Notes: generated by a model from the sequence alone, not told the origin. Shown: positions 8,467 to 17,382, counted from the first letter of the stretch. The stretch: DNA of 64,000 nucleotides from Winslowiella toletana (GCF_017875465.1 NZ_JAGGMQ010000001.1:372001-436000), one strand, 5' to 3'. A program made the numbers and translations.

Positions 8467-8481
8467 TGAACTTAAAGTTTA
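8467..8481 (-). promoter_or_regulatory. Operator of the S24 repressor gene
   Basis: TGAACTTAAAGTTTA, one base off the perfect palindrome at 7700-7714. Read on the minus strand, the two sites share a 17-base block ending in the same CATTAT -10-like box. Placement upstream of the repressor ATG fits autoregulation. Confidence 0.55.
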
Positions 8482-8507
8482 TACTTAAACCGTGCGACTG
8501 GAAAGCT

Positions 8508-8543
8508 GCGCCGCCTGCGGGGGAGAGAAATGACAGGCGGCGC
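8508..8543. terminator. Hairpin downstream of yodC
   Basis: Ten-base stem GCGCCGCCTG/CAGGCGGCGC around a 16-base loop, just after the yodC stop (minus strand). There is no T run, so termination strength is uncertain. Confidence 0.35.
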
Positions 8544-8548
8544 AGAGT

Positions 8549-8728
8549 CTAACTGGCAAGCTGACGTCCGGAGGAGAGCGCAAGCAGTTCATCTTCTCTG
8601 AATGCCTCACGCCTGACGCTGTGGCCATCATACCAGCGGCACTCAACCATCCCACTGGCGAAACCGGTCACAATCATGCGGGGTCCACCATTTTTAAGCT
8701 GTACTTCATCACTGACAAAAAAGAACAT
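8549..8728 (-). CDS. yodC: YodC family protein (DUF2158)
   Basis: Fifty-nine residue protein with the family block SDEVQLKNGGPRMIVTGF, then GMVECRWYDG and RREAFREDEL, matching E. coli YodC. Function unknown; the family is a small beta-rich fold. The ATG at 8728 (MFFFVSDE) is preferred because GGAGG lies 6 bases upstream; an ATG three bases earlier is too close. The open frame extends to 8911, but that part has no family match. Confidence 0.88.
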   Translation of the reverse strand: MFFFVSDEVQLKNGGPRMIVTGFASGMVECRWYDGHSVRREAFREDELLALSSGRQLAS

Positions 8729-8920
8729 CATGCGCCTCCATATCAGGGTGAGATAAACATACCTGCAAAAATATAGCAGCCGCGTTTGATTTCCGCCTGC
8801 GACCAGCGATACAAAAATGGACTTAGCAAGAATAACCAGTAGAAAATATCGATATTGTAGTGGTTTAGCCAGATATAGGATTTTATGATGACTATTTGCG
8901 TAAATTATCAAAAAAAGGGT

Positions 8921-8955
8921 AAAAAAAAACGGACAACCGCAGTTATCCGTTTTTA
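8921..8955. terminator. Bidirectional-looking terminator
   Basis: Imperfect stem ACGGACAAC/GTTATCCGT (8929-8950) flanked by an A run on the left and T residues on the right. It can serve the 43-residue gene on the minus strand, where nine T residues follow the stem. Confidence 0.6.
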
Positions 8956-8976
8956 ATGAAACCGTTAGGCCTGGAA

Positions 8977-9108
8977 TCAGATTTTGCAGCCTTCACAATC
9001 GGCTTCATCGCCCAGATCGGCGGGCACTTCGCTGGCTTTTTTCTCGGCATTTGCTTCAGCCTGTTCCAGCTGTGCATCAATATCAAATTCAAAAATATCG
9101 TCGTTCAT
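8977..9108 (-). CDS. Small acidic protein with C-terminal CxxC, unknown
   Basis: A 43-residue frame beginning MNDDIFEFDIDAQLEQ and ending DCEGCKI. The ATG has GGAG 7 bases upstream (minus strand) and a terminator follows the stop, so it looks like a real compact gene rather than chance. It is strongly acidic with a helical Ala/Glu/Lys middle and a CxxC near the end that might bind metal. I do not recognise the family. It lies directly downstream of yedI and may be cotranscribed. Confidence 0.6.
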   Translation of the reverse strand: MNDDIFEFDIDAQLEQAEANAEKKASEVPADLGDEADCEGCKI

Positions 9109-9148
9109 GGTTTACTCCAGGTTTTAGTCTTACAGATACTTGCGCTCT

Positions 9149-10060
9149 TTATACTGATTTAGTGCGCATCTTCGCAATCATATTTACGACAAACAGCACA
9201 ATCGAACCAATGATAAAGCCGATGACTAAATTGGCGCCATTGCTGATCAGCGCGGCCACCAGCCCGTTAAATCCGCCGCTAAAAGCGTCGATATGGTGAT
9301 GCAGCCAGGCGATGCCATGCACCACAATGCCGCCACCGACCAGAAACATCGCCAGCGTGCCCACTACCGACAGGATCTTCATCAGCCATGGCGCCGCCGC
9401 CAGCAGAGCACGGCCAGTGGTCTGCGCCAGCGCAGAGCTTTTCTCTGACAGCCACAATCCCAGATCATCGAGCTTCACAATCCCGGCGACGATGCCATAC
9501 ACCCCGACCGTCACCAGAATGGCAATGCCGGAAAGGATCAGCACCTGATTCAGCAGCGGCGCATCAGAGACAATCCCCAGCGTAATGGCGACAATTTCCG
9601 CCGACAGGATAAAGTCAGTGCGCACCGCTCCTTTAATCTTCTTCTTTTCAAATTCCGCCGGATTTTTATCCGCGGCTTTTAACAACCGCTGCTGGCGTGC
9701 TTCCGGTGACTCCTGCGATTTATCGCGATGCAGGCTATGCATCACCTTTTCCACCCCTTCATAGCAGAGGTAAGCGCCGCCGACCATTAACAGCGGCGTA
9801 ATCGCCCAGGGCGCAAATGCGCTGATCACCAGCGCCAGCGGCACCAGAATCAGCTTATTGAGGAACGACCCTTTCGCCACGCCCCAGACTACCGGTATTT
9901 CCCGATTGGCTTTAACCCCGCTCACCTGTTGTGCATTCAGTGATAAATCATCACCCAGTACCCCGGCGGTCTTCTTTGCCGCCAGCTTGCCCATAACCGA
10001 AATATCATCGAGCAACGTGGTGATATCATCTAATAACGTCAGTAAGCTACTTCCAGCCAA
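9149..10060 (-). CDS. yedI: DUF808 inner-membrane protein YedI
   Basis: A 303-residue multi-spanning membrane protein, near-identical at the start to E. coli YedI ([13 protein letters not shown], then [20 protein letters not shown]) and along the helices ([42 protein letters not shown]). Function unknown. Its position between yodC and yedA is conserved with E. coli. A 43-residue gene follows and a 90-residue gene precedes it on the same strand, 14 bases apart. Confidence 0.93.
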   Translation of the reverse strand: MAGSSLLTLLDDITTLLDDISVMGKLAAKKTAGVLGDDLSLNAQQVSGVKANREIPVVWGVAKGSFLNKLILVPLALVISAFAPWAITPLLMVGGAYLCYEGVEKVMHSLHRDKSQESPEARQQRLLKAADKNPAEFEKKKIKGAVRTDFILSAEIVAITLGIVSDAPLLNQVLILSGIAILVTVGVYGIVAGIVKLDDLGLWLSEKSSALAQTTGRALLAAAPWLMKILSVVGTLAMFLVGGGIVVHGIAWLHHHIDAFSGGFNGLVAALISNGANLVIGFIIGSIVLFVVNMIAKMRTKSV

Positions 10061-10074
10061 AGTGGATTCCTTGA

Positions 10075-10347
10075 TTAATGTTCGTGGTGCTGACAGCAGG
10101 GACAGACCTGCACTTCAGCGACAGCCATATCAGCAATGCCATCGCAATCCCATTCCACCCGCACCGGCTGCCCCTCGGCCTGATCGTGATGCAGATATTT
10201 ACTCACCGGACTTTCCGTCATTCCGGCGATCTCTTCTGTGGCAATCAGGGTGTCGCCGACATAAATACGCGCGGTTGCCTGAGTATTCACCAGGCGCTGG
10301 TCGCGCAATTTATACAGACGTCGTACGGTCAGCTTAATGCTGGACAT
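10075..10347 (-). CDS. Conserved-looking small protein with CPCC motif, unknown
   Basis: A 90-residue frame 14 bases upstream of yedI on the same strand. It starts [19 protein letters not shown], continues with a probable beta-rich middle ([26 protein letters not shown]) and ends [10 protein letters not shown], a Cys/His cluster that could bind metal. I do not recognise it. The ribosome site is weak (GGTGAA). Close spacing suggests cotranscription with yedI. Confidence 0.6.
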   Translation of the reverse strand: MSSIKLTVRRLYKLRDQRLVNTQATARIYVGDTLIATEEIAGMTESPVSKYLHHDQAEGQPVRVEWDCDGIADMAVAEVQVCPCCQHHEH

Positions 10348-10531
10348 AGGTTCACCGTGGGCGTGTTAGCAATGGAACGGCAGATCTAAACAATTATGGG
10401 TCACAATGGCAATCTTTGTAATCGTTAACAGTTGATTTAATCGGCAACTTTTTCCGCCGGGACGCGAATCTCTGGAGGTGAAATAATTTTAACGTTAATG
10501 TATTTCCCCTGTTAATCCACCGGAATGGATC

Positions 10532-11437
10532 ATGTCACGCTTTACTGCCCCCGTTGTGCTGTTAATCGCTTCACTTTTCACGCTGTATATTATCTGGGGT
10601 TCTACCTACTACGTTATTCGCCTCGGCGTGGAGAGCTGGCCACCGATGATGATGGCGGGCTTACGCTTTCTCACCGCAGGAATCATTCTGTTTAGCGTGT
10701 TGCGCCTGCGCGGGTATCCACTTCCTGCGCGTCGGGCAGTGGTGAATGCCGCGATTGTTGGCGTGCTGCTGCTGGCGGTCGGTAACGGGCTGGTGACCAT
10801 TGCTGAACATCAGAATGTGCCCTCCGGCCTTGCAGCGGTAATGGTCGCCACCGTGCCGCTGTTCGCGCTGTGCTTCAGCCAGCTGTTTGGTATCGCCACC
10901 CGCTGGATTGAGTGGCTGGGGATTGCGGTCGGCCTGAGCGGTATTATTTTGCTAAACAGCGGCGGTCATCTGAGCGGCAACCCATGGGGTGCGCTGATGA
11001 TTCTGCTGGCGGCGGTCAGCTGGGCATTTGGTTCGGTATGGGGCTCACGTATCGAACTGCCCAAAGGGCCGATGGCGGCAGCGGTTGAGATGCTGGCGGC
11101 AGGCGTAGTATTGCTGACAGCCAGCACCCTCAGCGGGGAGAAGTTACAGGCGACGCCAGATTTGCAGGGCTTTCTGGCGCTGGGTTTTCTGATTGTTTTC
11201 GGCTCGATTATTGCGATTAATGCCTATATGTACCTGATCCGCAATGTCACACCAGCAGTGGCGACCAGCTACGCCTATGTCAATCCGGTGGTCGCGGTGC
11301 TGCTTGGCACCAGTTTTGGCAACGAAACCCTGTCGCCGCGCGAATGGCTCGCGTTAGGCATTATTATCTTTGCGGTGGTGCTGGTGACGCTGGGTAAATA
11401 TCTGCTGACGGCAAAAGCACGCAATCAGCCAGCGTAA
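10532..11437 (+). CDS. yedA: EamA/DMT-family transporter YedA
   Basis: Ten-helix drug/metabolite transporter of 301 residues with two EamA repeats. Characteristic blocks are FTLYIIWGSTYYVIRLG near the N-terminus, ALMILLAAVSWAFGSVWG in the middle and TSYAYVNPVVAVLLG in the second repeat, as in E. coli YedA. The substrate is unproven; an amino-acid or metabolite exporter is the usual assumption. Gene order yedI-yedA-vsr matches E. coli. It converges with vsr, with an 8-base gap. Confidence 0.93.
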   Translation: MSRFTAPVVLLIASLFTLYIIWGSTYYVIRLGVESWPPMMMAGLRFLTAGIILFSVLRLRGYPLPARRAVVNAAIVGVLLLAVGNGLVTIAEHQNVPSGLAAVMVATVPLFALCFSQLFGIATRWIEWLGIAVGLSGIILLNSGGHLSGNPWGALMILLAAVSWAFGSVWGSRIELPKGPMAAAVEMLAAGVVLLTASTLSGEKLQATPDLQGFLALGFLIVFGSIIAINAYMYLIRNVTPAVATSYAYVNPVVAVLLGTSFGNETLSPREWLALGIIIFAVVLVTLGKYLLTAKARNQPA

Positions 11438-11445
11438 ACGCACAG

Positions 11446-11913
11446 CTAACAACGGTGAATGCCCTGATGATCAATCTCGGCATTACCGTTTCCGGCAATA
11501 ATCCACTCCTCCAGCCGTGAGGTTATCGCCTCATCATCCAGCCGCAGTTTGCCGCGTAACGCACATTCCCAGACAATCAGCACCTGCCAGCCCGCCGCGG
11601 TTAATTCGGCGCTATCGCGCGCATCGCGCGCCACATTACGGTTAATTTTCTCCAGCCAGAACTCTGCCCGTGTCGCCGGGAGCCTGAACAGATGGCAGTG
11701 GTGACGATGCCAGAAACAGCCGTGGACAAAAATAATCGTCTGATGGCTCGCCAGCACAAAATCAGGCCGCCCCGGCAGGCTTTTATCCTGCATGTGATAG
11801 CTAAATCCCAGCGCATCCAGCAATGCCGCCAGACGCTTTTCAATCGCCGTATCCTGCGTGCGAATGGCGCGCATATTTTTACTGCGGATGGCGGCGGAGT
11901 GAACATCGGCCAT
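11446..11913 (-). CDS. vsr: Very short patch repair endonuclease Vsr
   Basis: A 155-residue DNA mismatch endonuclease. Visible family blocks are SKNMRAIRTQDTAIE, the catalytic region LPGRPDFVLASHQTIIFVHG with GCFWHRHHC (zinc ligands), and EFWLEKINRNVARD. Vsr nicks at T:G mismatches that arise when Dcm-made 5-methylcytosine deaminates. The ATG at 11913 follows AAGGAGAG closely; the frame continues to 12063 but without family similarity. In E. coli vsr overlaps dcm. Here no dcm is adjacent and the neighbour is an AlaX-type gene. Confidence 0.93.
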   Translation of the reverse strand: MADVHSAAIRSKNMRAIRTQDTAIEKRLAALLDALGFSYHMQDKSLPGRPDFVLASHQTIIFVHGCFWHRHHCHLFRLPATRAEFWLEKINRNVARDARDSAELTAAGWQVLIVWECALRGKLRLDDEAITSRLEEWIIAGNGNAEIDHQGIHRC

Positions 11914-12012
11914 ACTCTCTCCTTCTCGGTAGTGGCGCATGCTGCAATTTTTTACAAGCCAGCGACCCGGCTGCCCGGCATAGTGCATGTATATTTGCTT
12001 AATAAAGAGTAC

Positions 12013-12735
12013 ATGATGACTGAACTGATTTGCCGTAGCCAACCCGATGCGGTCAGCTGCCACGCCAGCGTAATCAACTGCGGCGACGATGAGAAAGGCC
12101 AGTGGGTGCAGGTCGACCGCACGGTATTTTACCCGCAGGGTGGCGGCCAGATGTCCGATCGCGGCACGCTACAGTTTAACCAGCAGCGCGTTAATTGCCA
12201 GCAGGTGCTGGTGCGTGATGGCGAAGTGCGTCACTACCTCGACAGCGCTGTCGCATGGCAACCTGGTGACCCGCTGGAACTCACTATCGATGCCGGTTTC
12301 CGCCAGCTGGCATCACGCGCGCACAGCGCAGGCCATCTGATCTCGCATGTGGTGGAAACCCTGATGCCAGCGCTGGTGCCGGCCAAAGGCCACCATTTTC
12401 TGCCGGGCGCGTATGTGGCTTTTACCGGTGAACTGACGCAGGATGCACAGGCGTTTTTGCCGCAGGTACAGCAGCAGCTCGATGCCGCCATCGCCGCCAG
12501 ACTACCGGTGACCATCAGCAGTGAAAGCCTGGCGTATATCACTGCGCTGCGTCCCGAGCTGGCGGGCGCGATCCCACAAACTGATGAAATTCGCCTGGTG
12601 ACCATCGGCAGTTATCGTCCCTTTGCCTGTGGCGGCACCCATATCAGCAACACCGCCAGTTTGCAGGCGGTGCAACTGACGAAGATTAAACTGAAGGATG
12701 GCGTGCGCATCAGCTATACGCTGAGCGCCAGTTAA
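12013..12735 (+). CDS. AlaX-type alanyl-tRNA editing protein
   Basis: Stand-alone relative of the AlaRS editing domain, 240 residues. The zinc-binding pair of motifs is present: HSAGH (His104-x3-His108) and CGGTH (Cys206-x3-His210). VFYPQGGGQMSDRG is the conserved N-terminal block. Such proteins hydrolyse mischarged Ser- or Gly-tRNA(Ala). Two adjacent ATG codons (12013, 12016) are possible starts after AAAGAG; the longer is given. The upstream region holds the divergent vsr promoter. The stop abuts that of the convergent AraC-type gene. Confidence 0.85.
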   Translation: MMTELICRSQPDAVSCHASVINCGDDEKGQWVQVDRTVFYPQGGGQMSDRGTLQFNQQRVNCQQVLVRDGEVRHYLDSAVAWQPGDPLELTIDAGFRQLASRAHSAGHLISHVVETLMPALVPAKGHHFLPGAYVAFTGELTQDAQAFLPQVQQQLDAAIAARLPVTISSESLAYITALRPELAGAIPQTDEIRLVTIGSYRPFACGGTHISNTASLQAVQLTKIKLKDGVRISYTLSAS

Positions 12736-13533
12736 TCAGTAAGCGGAAGGGGCAACGCCAAATGCCTGGCGAAAGGCGCGGTTAAAGTGGCTTTGATCGT
12801 AAAAACCAACAGCGGCAGCCACCTCTGCAATCGGTCTGCCGCCGTGATTCAGGCGCTGACAGGCGAGCTCCAGCCGCAGACGCAGCAGCCAGGCATGCGG
12901 CGTCATGCCCACGCGCTGACTGAAGCGACGTAAAAACTGAAAACGGCTCAGATCACACAGCGCCGCCAGCTGAGGCAGCGTGAGGTTGTCGCTGATATTG
13001 GCATAGCAGTAATCACGCACCCGCCGGAAATCGCGATCGGACAAGCCCCCCTTCACCGCCTGCGGTTGCAGAGTTTTCAGCTGCACCAGCAGCGGCTCCA
13101 GCGCATTAAGATAGTGTTCATCGACCAGCGGCTGGCGGGTTGACTGCTGGTGCAGCTGCTGCAGCATGCGGCTCAGCCCGGGAGCGGTGACAATCGCGCC
13201 GCCAAACGCCAAATCCACCGTTTTGCCCGCAATCTCATCCGCCAGGCTTTGCAGCAACTGCGGCTTTACACGGAAGGTATACAGCGTATATGCGCTCTCG
13301 CCTTCGCGCGTGCCGGTATGTACTTCGCCTGGCGGCATAACCGATATCCGCCCCGCCGCCAGCAGCTGTGAACTGCCGGCAAACCGCTGGCGCTGCGCGC
13401 CATCGCTTACCACCCCGATGTGGTAATCAAGATGGTAATGCGGCGCAAAGGTAAAGTCAGAAAAGCGCGCTTCACCCAGCACCATGCCTGGCATTTCCGC
13501 CGGGTGATAGTAACGCACCTGTTGCTGCAGCAT
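12736..13533 (-). CDS. AraC-family transcriptional regulator
   Basis: A 265-residue activator with an N-terminal cupin-like effector domain (FAPHYHLDYHIGVV, MPPGEVHTG) and a C-terminal double helix-turn-helix (about 165-265, LTLPQLAALCDLSRFQFLRRF and IAEVAAAVGFYDQSHFNRAF). The effector and target are unknown. Members of this subgroup often control an adjacent amino-acid exporter, but here the neighbours are alaX and a sugar regulator. It converges with alaX with no gap. Confidence 0.88.
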   Translation of the reverse strand: MLQQQVRYYHPAEMPGMVLGEARFSDFTFAPHYHLDYHIGVVSDGAQRQRFAGSSQLLAAGRISVMPPGEVHTGTREGESAYTLYTFRVKPQLLQSLADEIAGKTVDLAFGGAIVTAPGLSRMLQQLHQQSTRQPLVDEHYLNALEPLLVQLKTLQPQAVKGGLSDRDFRRVRDYCYANISDNLTLPQLAALCDLSRFQFLRRFSQRVGMTPHAWLLRLRLELACQRLNHGGRPIAEVAAAVGFYDQSHFNRAFRQAFGVAPSAY

Positions 13534-13713
13534 AACGCGGGCCTCTTTAATCGCTTTACTTCTGTCCCAGGGAAGTCGTTAACGGCTCCCGTTTAAATGG
13601 CAGGCATCTTGCTAACCACTGGCACGGGTGGCGATAACGCCGCCCCCTACGTTTCGCCTGTGATAAGCATTGATACTTTACCACAATGAAAAGCTTCACT
13701 AAGCTAAGCCAAA

Positions 13714-13747
13714 CGGTCAAATCCACACAAACGGTCACAAGCGGTCA
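13714..13747 (+). promoter_or_regulatory. Tripartite CGGTCA element before the DeoR/ABC operon
   Basis: Three direct repeats, CGGTCA at 13714, 13732 and 13742, that is CGGTCA-N12-CGGTCA-N4-CGGTCA, ending 238 bases before the DeoR-type ATG. The same order and spacing occur on the minus strand 249 bases before the nucleoside hydrolase start (26093-26126). The periods of 18 and 10 bp suit a protein bound along one DNA face. Recognition by the adjacent DeoR-type protein is inference. Confidence 0.6.
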
Positions 13748-13819
13748 GCCATTCATTCCATATGCGACCATCACACGCCGTAGCAGATCGGTTAAAAGTT
13801 AGCCTTTAATCGAAATAAA

Positions 13820-13835
13820 TGTGATGAGCATCAAT
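13820..13835. promoter_or_regulatory. CRP-like site
   Basis: TGTGATGAGCATCAAT fits TGTGA-N6-TCACA in the left half and partly in the right half. Catabolite control is expected for sugar operons. Weak on its own. Confidence 0.3.
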
Positions 13836-13984
13836 ATTTAACTGTAATCACCATTAAATTTCACAATAAATCTTCGTATTTCATCACCTGAAACCGGCAA
13901 CAGATTTCTTCGTATCAGAGTGCCATGCAGCACACGTTCTTTACGTCTGATTTTCCTTAATCTTAATGTCAACCGGAGGTCACC

Positions 13985-14815
13985 ATGATGCCAATTGAAC
14001 GCCAGCGCCTGATTATTGAAGAACTCAATAAAGATGGCCGAATTCTGGTTTCAGAGTTAGTTGAACGGCTCAAGGTATCGCAAGAGACTATTCGTCGTGA
14101 TTTAGCGGCATTGCAAAAAAAAGGCTTACTGAACCGCAGTCATGGTGGTGCAGTAACCGCCCAACGCAGTGTGGGTAATTTAGCCGCCCCGGTCAGCCGG
14201 CCGGAAGAACATGCTTTATCATTCAGCCAACGGATGAATGATAATGTGCAGCAAAAAATGCAGATTGCGAAACGGGCGCTCGATTTTATCAGCCCCGGCG
14301 ACTGTATATTACTGGACAGTAGCACCACCAGCTGGTTTCTGGCGCGCCAGTTACCGGATATAGAATTAACTGTACTGACGAATTCGTTACGTAATGTTCA
14401 AACGCTGGCACCAAAGGGAAATATTCGCACCATCTGTCTCGGGGGCGAATACTCAATACGTTATGAAGACTTTAATGGTTTAGTCGCAGAACAGCCATTA
14501 AAAGACTTCCTGATCAATAAGATCTTTTTTTCCTGTCGTAGTCTGGATAATGACGGCTACTTGCGTGAAGGGCATGAAAACAATGCCCATCTGAAACAGC
14601 AGATGTTGCTGGCCTCGGAGCGCAAGTTTCTGTTACTGGACTCCAGTAAGTTTCTTAACCCCTCATTCGCGCGTATCTGTCATTACCGCGAAGTGGACTT
14701 CCTTATCACCGACAGTATGAAAGACAAAGAATTAAAACAAGAATTAGCGTGGAACGGCGTCAATATTATTGACTGCTCCCAACGTCCGCAGGCCACGCAA
14801 ATAATCAATTACTGA
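13985..14815 (+). CDS. DeoR-family transcriptional regulator
   Basis: A 276-residue regulator. The N-terminal winged helix (about 6-60, RQRLIIEELNKDGRILVSEL, then VSQETIRRDLAALQKKGLL) is the DeoR signature. The C-terminal DeoRC sugar-phosphate sensor domain carries the glycine-rich ISPGDCILLDSSTTSWFLA and VLTNS. Such repressors respond to phosphorylated sugars made by their own pathway. It is first in a same-strand row with the ABC transporter, epimerase and kinases (gap 74 bases), so it is almost certainly their local regulator. GGAGG precedes the two ATG codons at 13985/13988. Confidence 0.9.
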   Translation: MMPIERQRLIIEELNKDGRILVSELVERLKVSQETIRRDLAALQKKGLLNRSHGGAVTAQRSVGNLAAPVSRPEEHALSFSQRMNDNVQQKMQIAKRALDFISPGDCILLDSSTTSWFLARQLPDIELTVLTNSLRNVQTLAPKGNIRTICLGGEYSIRYEDFNGLVAEQPLKDFLINKIFFSCRSLDNDGYLREGHENNAHLKQQMLLASERKFLLLDSSKFLNPSFARICHYREVDFLITDSMKDKELKQELAWNGVNIIDCSQRPQATQIINY

Positions 14816-14889
14816 TCCGTTGTTAAAATAATATTATCCATACTACCTGGAGTAGCCACTTCAGGTACGCCGGGTATATCGGAGAGAAA

Positions 14890-15873
14890 ATGAAAAGAAC
14901 ACTTATTGCCTGTACCCTGATGTCGTTATTCGCTACTGGTTTCGCTCACTCCGCAGATAAATTGCGTATGGGTATCGTGGTTAAAGTTGGCGGTATTCCA
15001 TGGTTTAACGCCATGGAAAGCGGAATTAAAAGTGAAGCGGCCAAACGCGGTATTGATGCATGGCAGGTTGGCCCGACGTCGGCTGACCCGGCATTACAGG
15101 TACGTGCCATTGAAGATTTAATTGCGCAGAAAGTCGATATTATCGGCGTGGTGCCCAACGACCCTAAAGTGCTTGAGCCGGTATTAAAACGCGCGAAAGA
15201 AGCCGGTATTCTGGTCATTACCCACGAATCCCCGGACCAGAAATATGCCGACTGGGATTTCGAGCTGGTTGATTCAACCACCTACGGCATCACCAATATG
15301 AAAAAACTTGCCGAATGCATGAAAGAAGAAGGCAAATACGCCATGTATATCGGCGGCCTGACGATTCCGCTGCATAACCAGTGGGCGGATTCAGCCATCG
15401 CTTATCAGAAAGAACACTATCCAAAAATGCAGCTGGTCGGTGACAAATTTGGCGTCGGCGAATCACTGGATGACTCCATTCGCACCACCAATGAGCTGAT
15501 GTCGAAATATCCGGATCTGAAAGGTCTGATGGCGTTTGGCTCCAGCGGCCCGATTGGCGCCGGTCGTGCGGTGATGAACCGGCAGAAGATCGACAAGGTG
15601 TGCGTAATTGGCGCCTTCAGCCCAAGCCAGGGTGCCTCACTGGTCAACCGTGGCGCAATTAAAGGCGGTTATATCTGGAACCCACTGACTGCCGGTGAAG
15701 TGTTTATCCGCATCGCCGATATGGCACATAAGAAAGAGGCGTTTACCGACGGTATGACCATTGAAGGGCTGGGCAAAGTGAAAGTGGATGAGAAGACCCA
15801 CACCATCCTCGGTAACAGCACCGAGAGCCTCGATAAAGCTAACCTGCCGAAACTGGTCAAACTGGGACTGTAA
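14890..15873 (+). CDS. Periplasmic sugar-binding protein of an ABC importer
   Basis: A 327-residue type I periplasmic binding protein. The signal peptide covers about residues 1-22 (MKRTLIACTLMSLFATGFAH), with mature protein from about SADKLRMG. PBP fold marks include GIPWFNAMESGIKSEA, DIIGVVPNDP, ILVITHESP and LKGLMAFGSSG. It resembles the LsrB/RbsB-like group that feeds CUT2 importers for pentoses, hexoses and AI-2. The substrate is not readable, but the epimerase and kinases downstream suggest a ketose or a rare hexose. The ATPase gene starts 4 bases after its stop. Confidence 0.88.
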   Translation: MKRTLIACTLMSLFATGFAHSADKLRMGIVVKVGGIPWFNAMESGIKSEAAKRGIDAWQVGPTSADPALQVRAIEDLIAQKVDIIGVVPNDPKVLEPVLKRAKEAGILVITHESPDQKYADWDFELVDSTTYGITNMKKLAECMKEEGKYAMYIGGLTIPLHNQWADSAIAYQKEHYPKMQLVGDKFGVGESLDDSIRTTNELMSKYPDLKGLMAFGSSGPIGAGRAVMNRQKIDKVCVIGAFSPSQGASLVNRGAIKGGYIWNPLTAGEVFIRIADMAHKKEAFTDGMTIEGLGKVKVDEKTHTILGNSTESLDKANLPKLVKLGL

Positions 15874-15876
15874 GCT

Positions 15877-17382
15877 ATGAAGCCAATCGAACCACGCCAG
15901 CTCATTGTGCTGGAAAACCTGTCAAAAACCTTTGGCGGCAACCGGGCATTAAGTGAACTGTCACTTTCGTTGATGGCTGGCGAAGTGCATTGCCTGGCCG
16001 GCACAAACGGCTGTGGTAAGAGTACGCTGATTAAAATCATCTCCGGGGTGCATGCCCCGGATAGCGGCAGCACCATTACGCTGGGTAACGGTGAAAGCTT
16101 TCCGCGTCTGACGCCGAAAAAAGCGCGTGAGTTTGGTATTCAGGTGATCTATCAGGATCTCTCATTATTCCCTAATCTCAGCGTGGCGGAAAATATCGCC
16201 TTTGAACATAACCTGAATGGCCTGCTGGGCTGGTATAACGCGAAACAGCTGCGTCAGACCGCTCAGCGGGTAATCGACGAACTGCAGTTTAATCTGCAAC
16301 TGGATGCCAACGTTTCGGCGCTGTCGATTGCACAGCGCCAGCAGGTGGCGATCTGCCGCGCGCTGGTCGCCGATGCGCAACTGGTGATTATGGATGAGCC
16401 GACCGCCTCCCTCACCCGTACCGAAGTGAATCAGTTATTGCGTACCGTACGCTATCTGAAAGAGAAGAATATCTGCGTGGTGTTTGTCAGCCATCGCCTT
16501 GATGAAGTACTGGAGATCTCCGACCGCGTCACGGTGATCCGCGATGGCCGTAAAATCGGCACCTGGCCCGCCTGTGAAATCGACAGCCACCGCCTTACCG
16601 AGCTGATGACCGGGCTGAAACTCGATTATCAGCTCAAAACCCCCAACGCCGTCGAAGGCCGGGTATTGCTGGAAGTGGAAAATCTGTCGCGCAGCGGCCA
16701 GTACAACAATGTCAATTTCACATTGCGCGCCGGTGAAGTGCTTGGCCTGTGCGGCCTGCTCGGTTCCGGACGCACCGAGCTGGCGCTGTCGCTGTTTGGT
16801 ATGACGCAGCCGGACAGCGGCAAAATCTGGCTCGACAGTAAGCCGGTAAAATTCCGTGGTCATGAAGATGCGATTAAAAGCGGTATCGGCTATGTCTCCG
16901 AAGACCGCCTCACCCTTGGCCTGATCCAGCAGCAGTCAGTGGCCGACAACATGGTGCTGTCGATTCTCGACCAGCTGCGTAACCGTTTCCATATCATCGA
17001 TGAATACCGCAAAAACAAGTTAATCCTTGATTGGATCAATCAGTTAGGCGTGCGCGTTGCCGACCCGAATAACGCGATTTCCACCCTTTCCGGCGGCAAC
17101 CAGCAAAAAATTGTGCTGGCGAAATGGGTGCTGACGCAGCCGAAAATTTTGATTCTCGACTCTCCTACTGTTGGCGTCGATGTCGGGGCCAAAGCCAGTA
17201 TCTACCGTCTGATCCACCAGCTGGCGCTGGAAGGATTAGCCATCATTCTTATTTCCGATGAAGTGCCTGAAGTCTATTACAACTGCGATCGCATTCTTCA
17301 TTTCCGCGATGGCACGGTAACTGCCGAGTATCAGCCAGGTAGCGTCGCGCAACATACGCTTGCAGAGGTGATCAATGCCTGA
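15877..17382 (+). CDS. CUT2 sugar ABC importer ATPase (two nucleotide-binding domains)
   Basis: A 501-residue fused ATPase of the RbsA/MglA/LsrA type. NBD1 has Walker A GTNGCGKST, an altered signature (LSIAQRQQ in place of LSGGQ) and Walker B LVIMDEPTASL. NBD2 has a degenerate Walker A (GLLGSGRTEL), the signature LSGGNQQK and ILILDSPTVGVD, the usual asymmetry of the family. It works with the two permeases downstream and the binding protein upstream. The gene overlaps the first permease by 8 bases, a sign of coupled translation. Confidence 0.92.
   Translation: MKPIEPRQLIVLENLSKTFGGNRALSELSLSLMAGEVHCLAGTNGCGKSTLIKIISGVHAPDSGSTITLGNGESFPRLTPKKAREFGIQVIYQDLSLFPNLSVAENIAFEHNLNGLLGWYNAKQLRQTAQRVIDELQFNLQLDANVSALSIAQRQQVAICRALVADAQLVIMDEPTASLTRTEVNQLLRTVRYLKEKNICVVFVSHRLDEVLEISDRVTVIRDGRKIGTWPACEIDSHRLTELMTGLKLDYQLKTPNAVEGRVLLEVENLSRSGQYNNVNFTLRAGEVLGLCGLLGSGRTELALSLFGMTQPDSGKIWLDSKPVKFRGHEDAIKSGIGYVSEDRLTLGLIQQQSVADNMVLSILDQLRNRFHIIDEYRKNKLILDWINQLGVRVADPNNAISTLSGGNQQKIVLAKWVLTQPKILILDSPTVGVDVGAKASIYRLIHQLALEGLAIILISDEVPEVYYNCDRILHFRDGTVTAEYQPGSVAQHTLAEVINA

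Larger units (their letters stand above)
13534..13984. other. Divergent control region between AraC-type and DeoR-type genes
   Basis: A 450-base AT-rich stretch with no convincing gene. It carries the three CGGTCA repeats (13714-13747) and a CRP-like site (13820-13835) described separately, followed by the DeoR ribosome site GGAGG just before 13985. Confidence 0.6.

Noticed and set aside
7404..8911. A complete cryptic prophage
   Set aside because: Only a repressor and a holin-like gene are phage-like; structural, replication and integrase genes are absent and the flanks are core genes.
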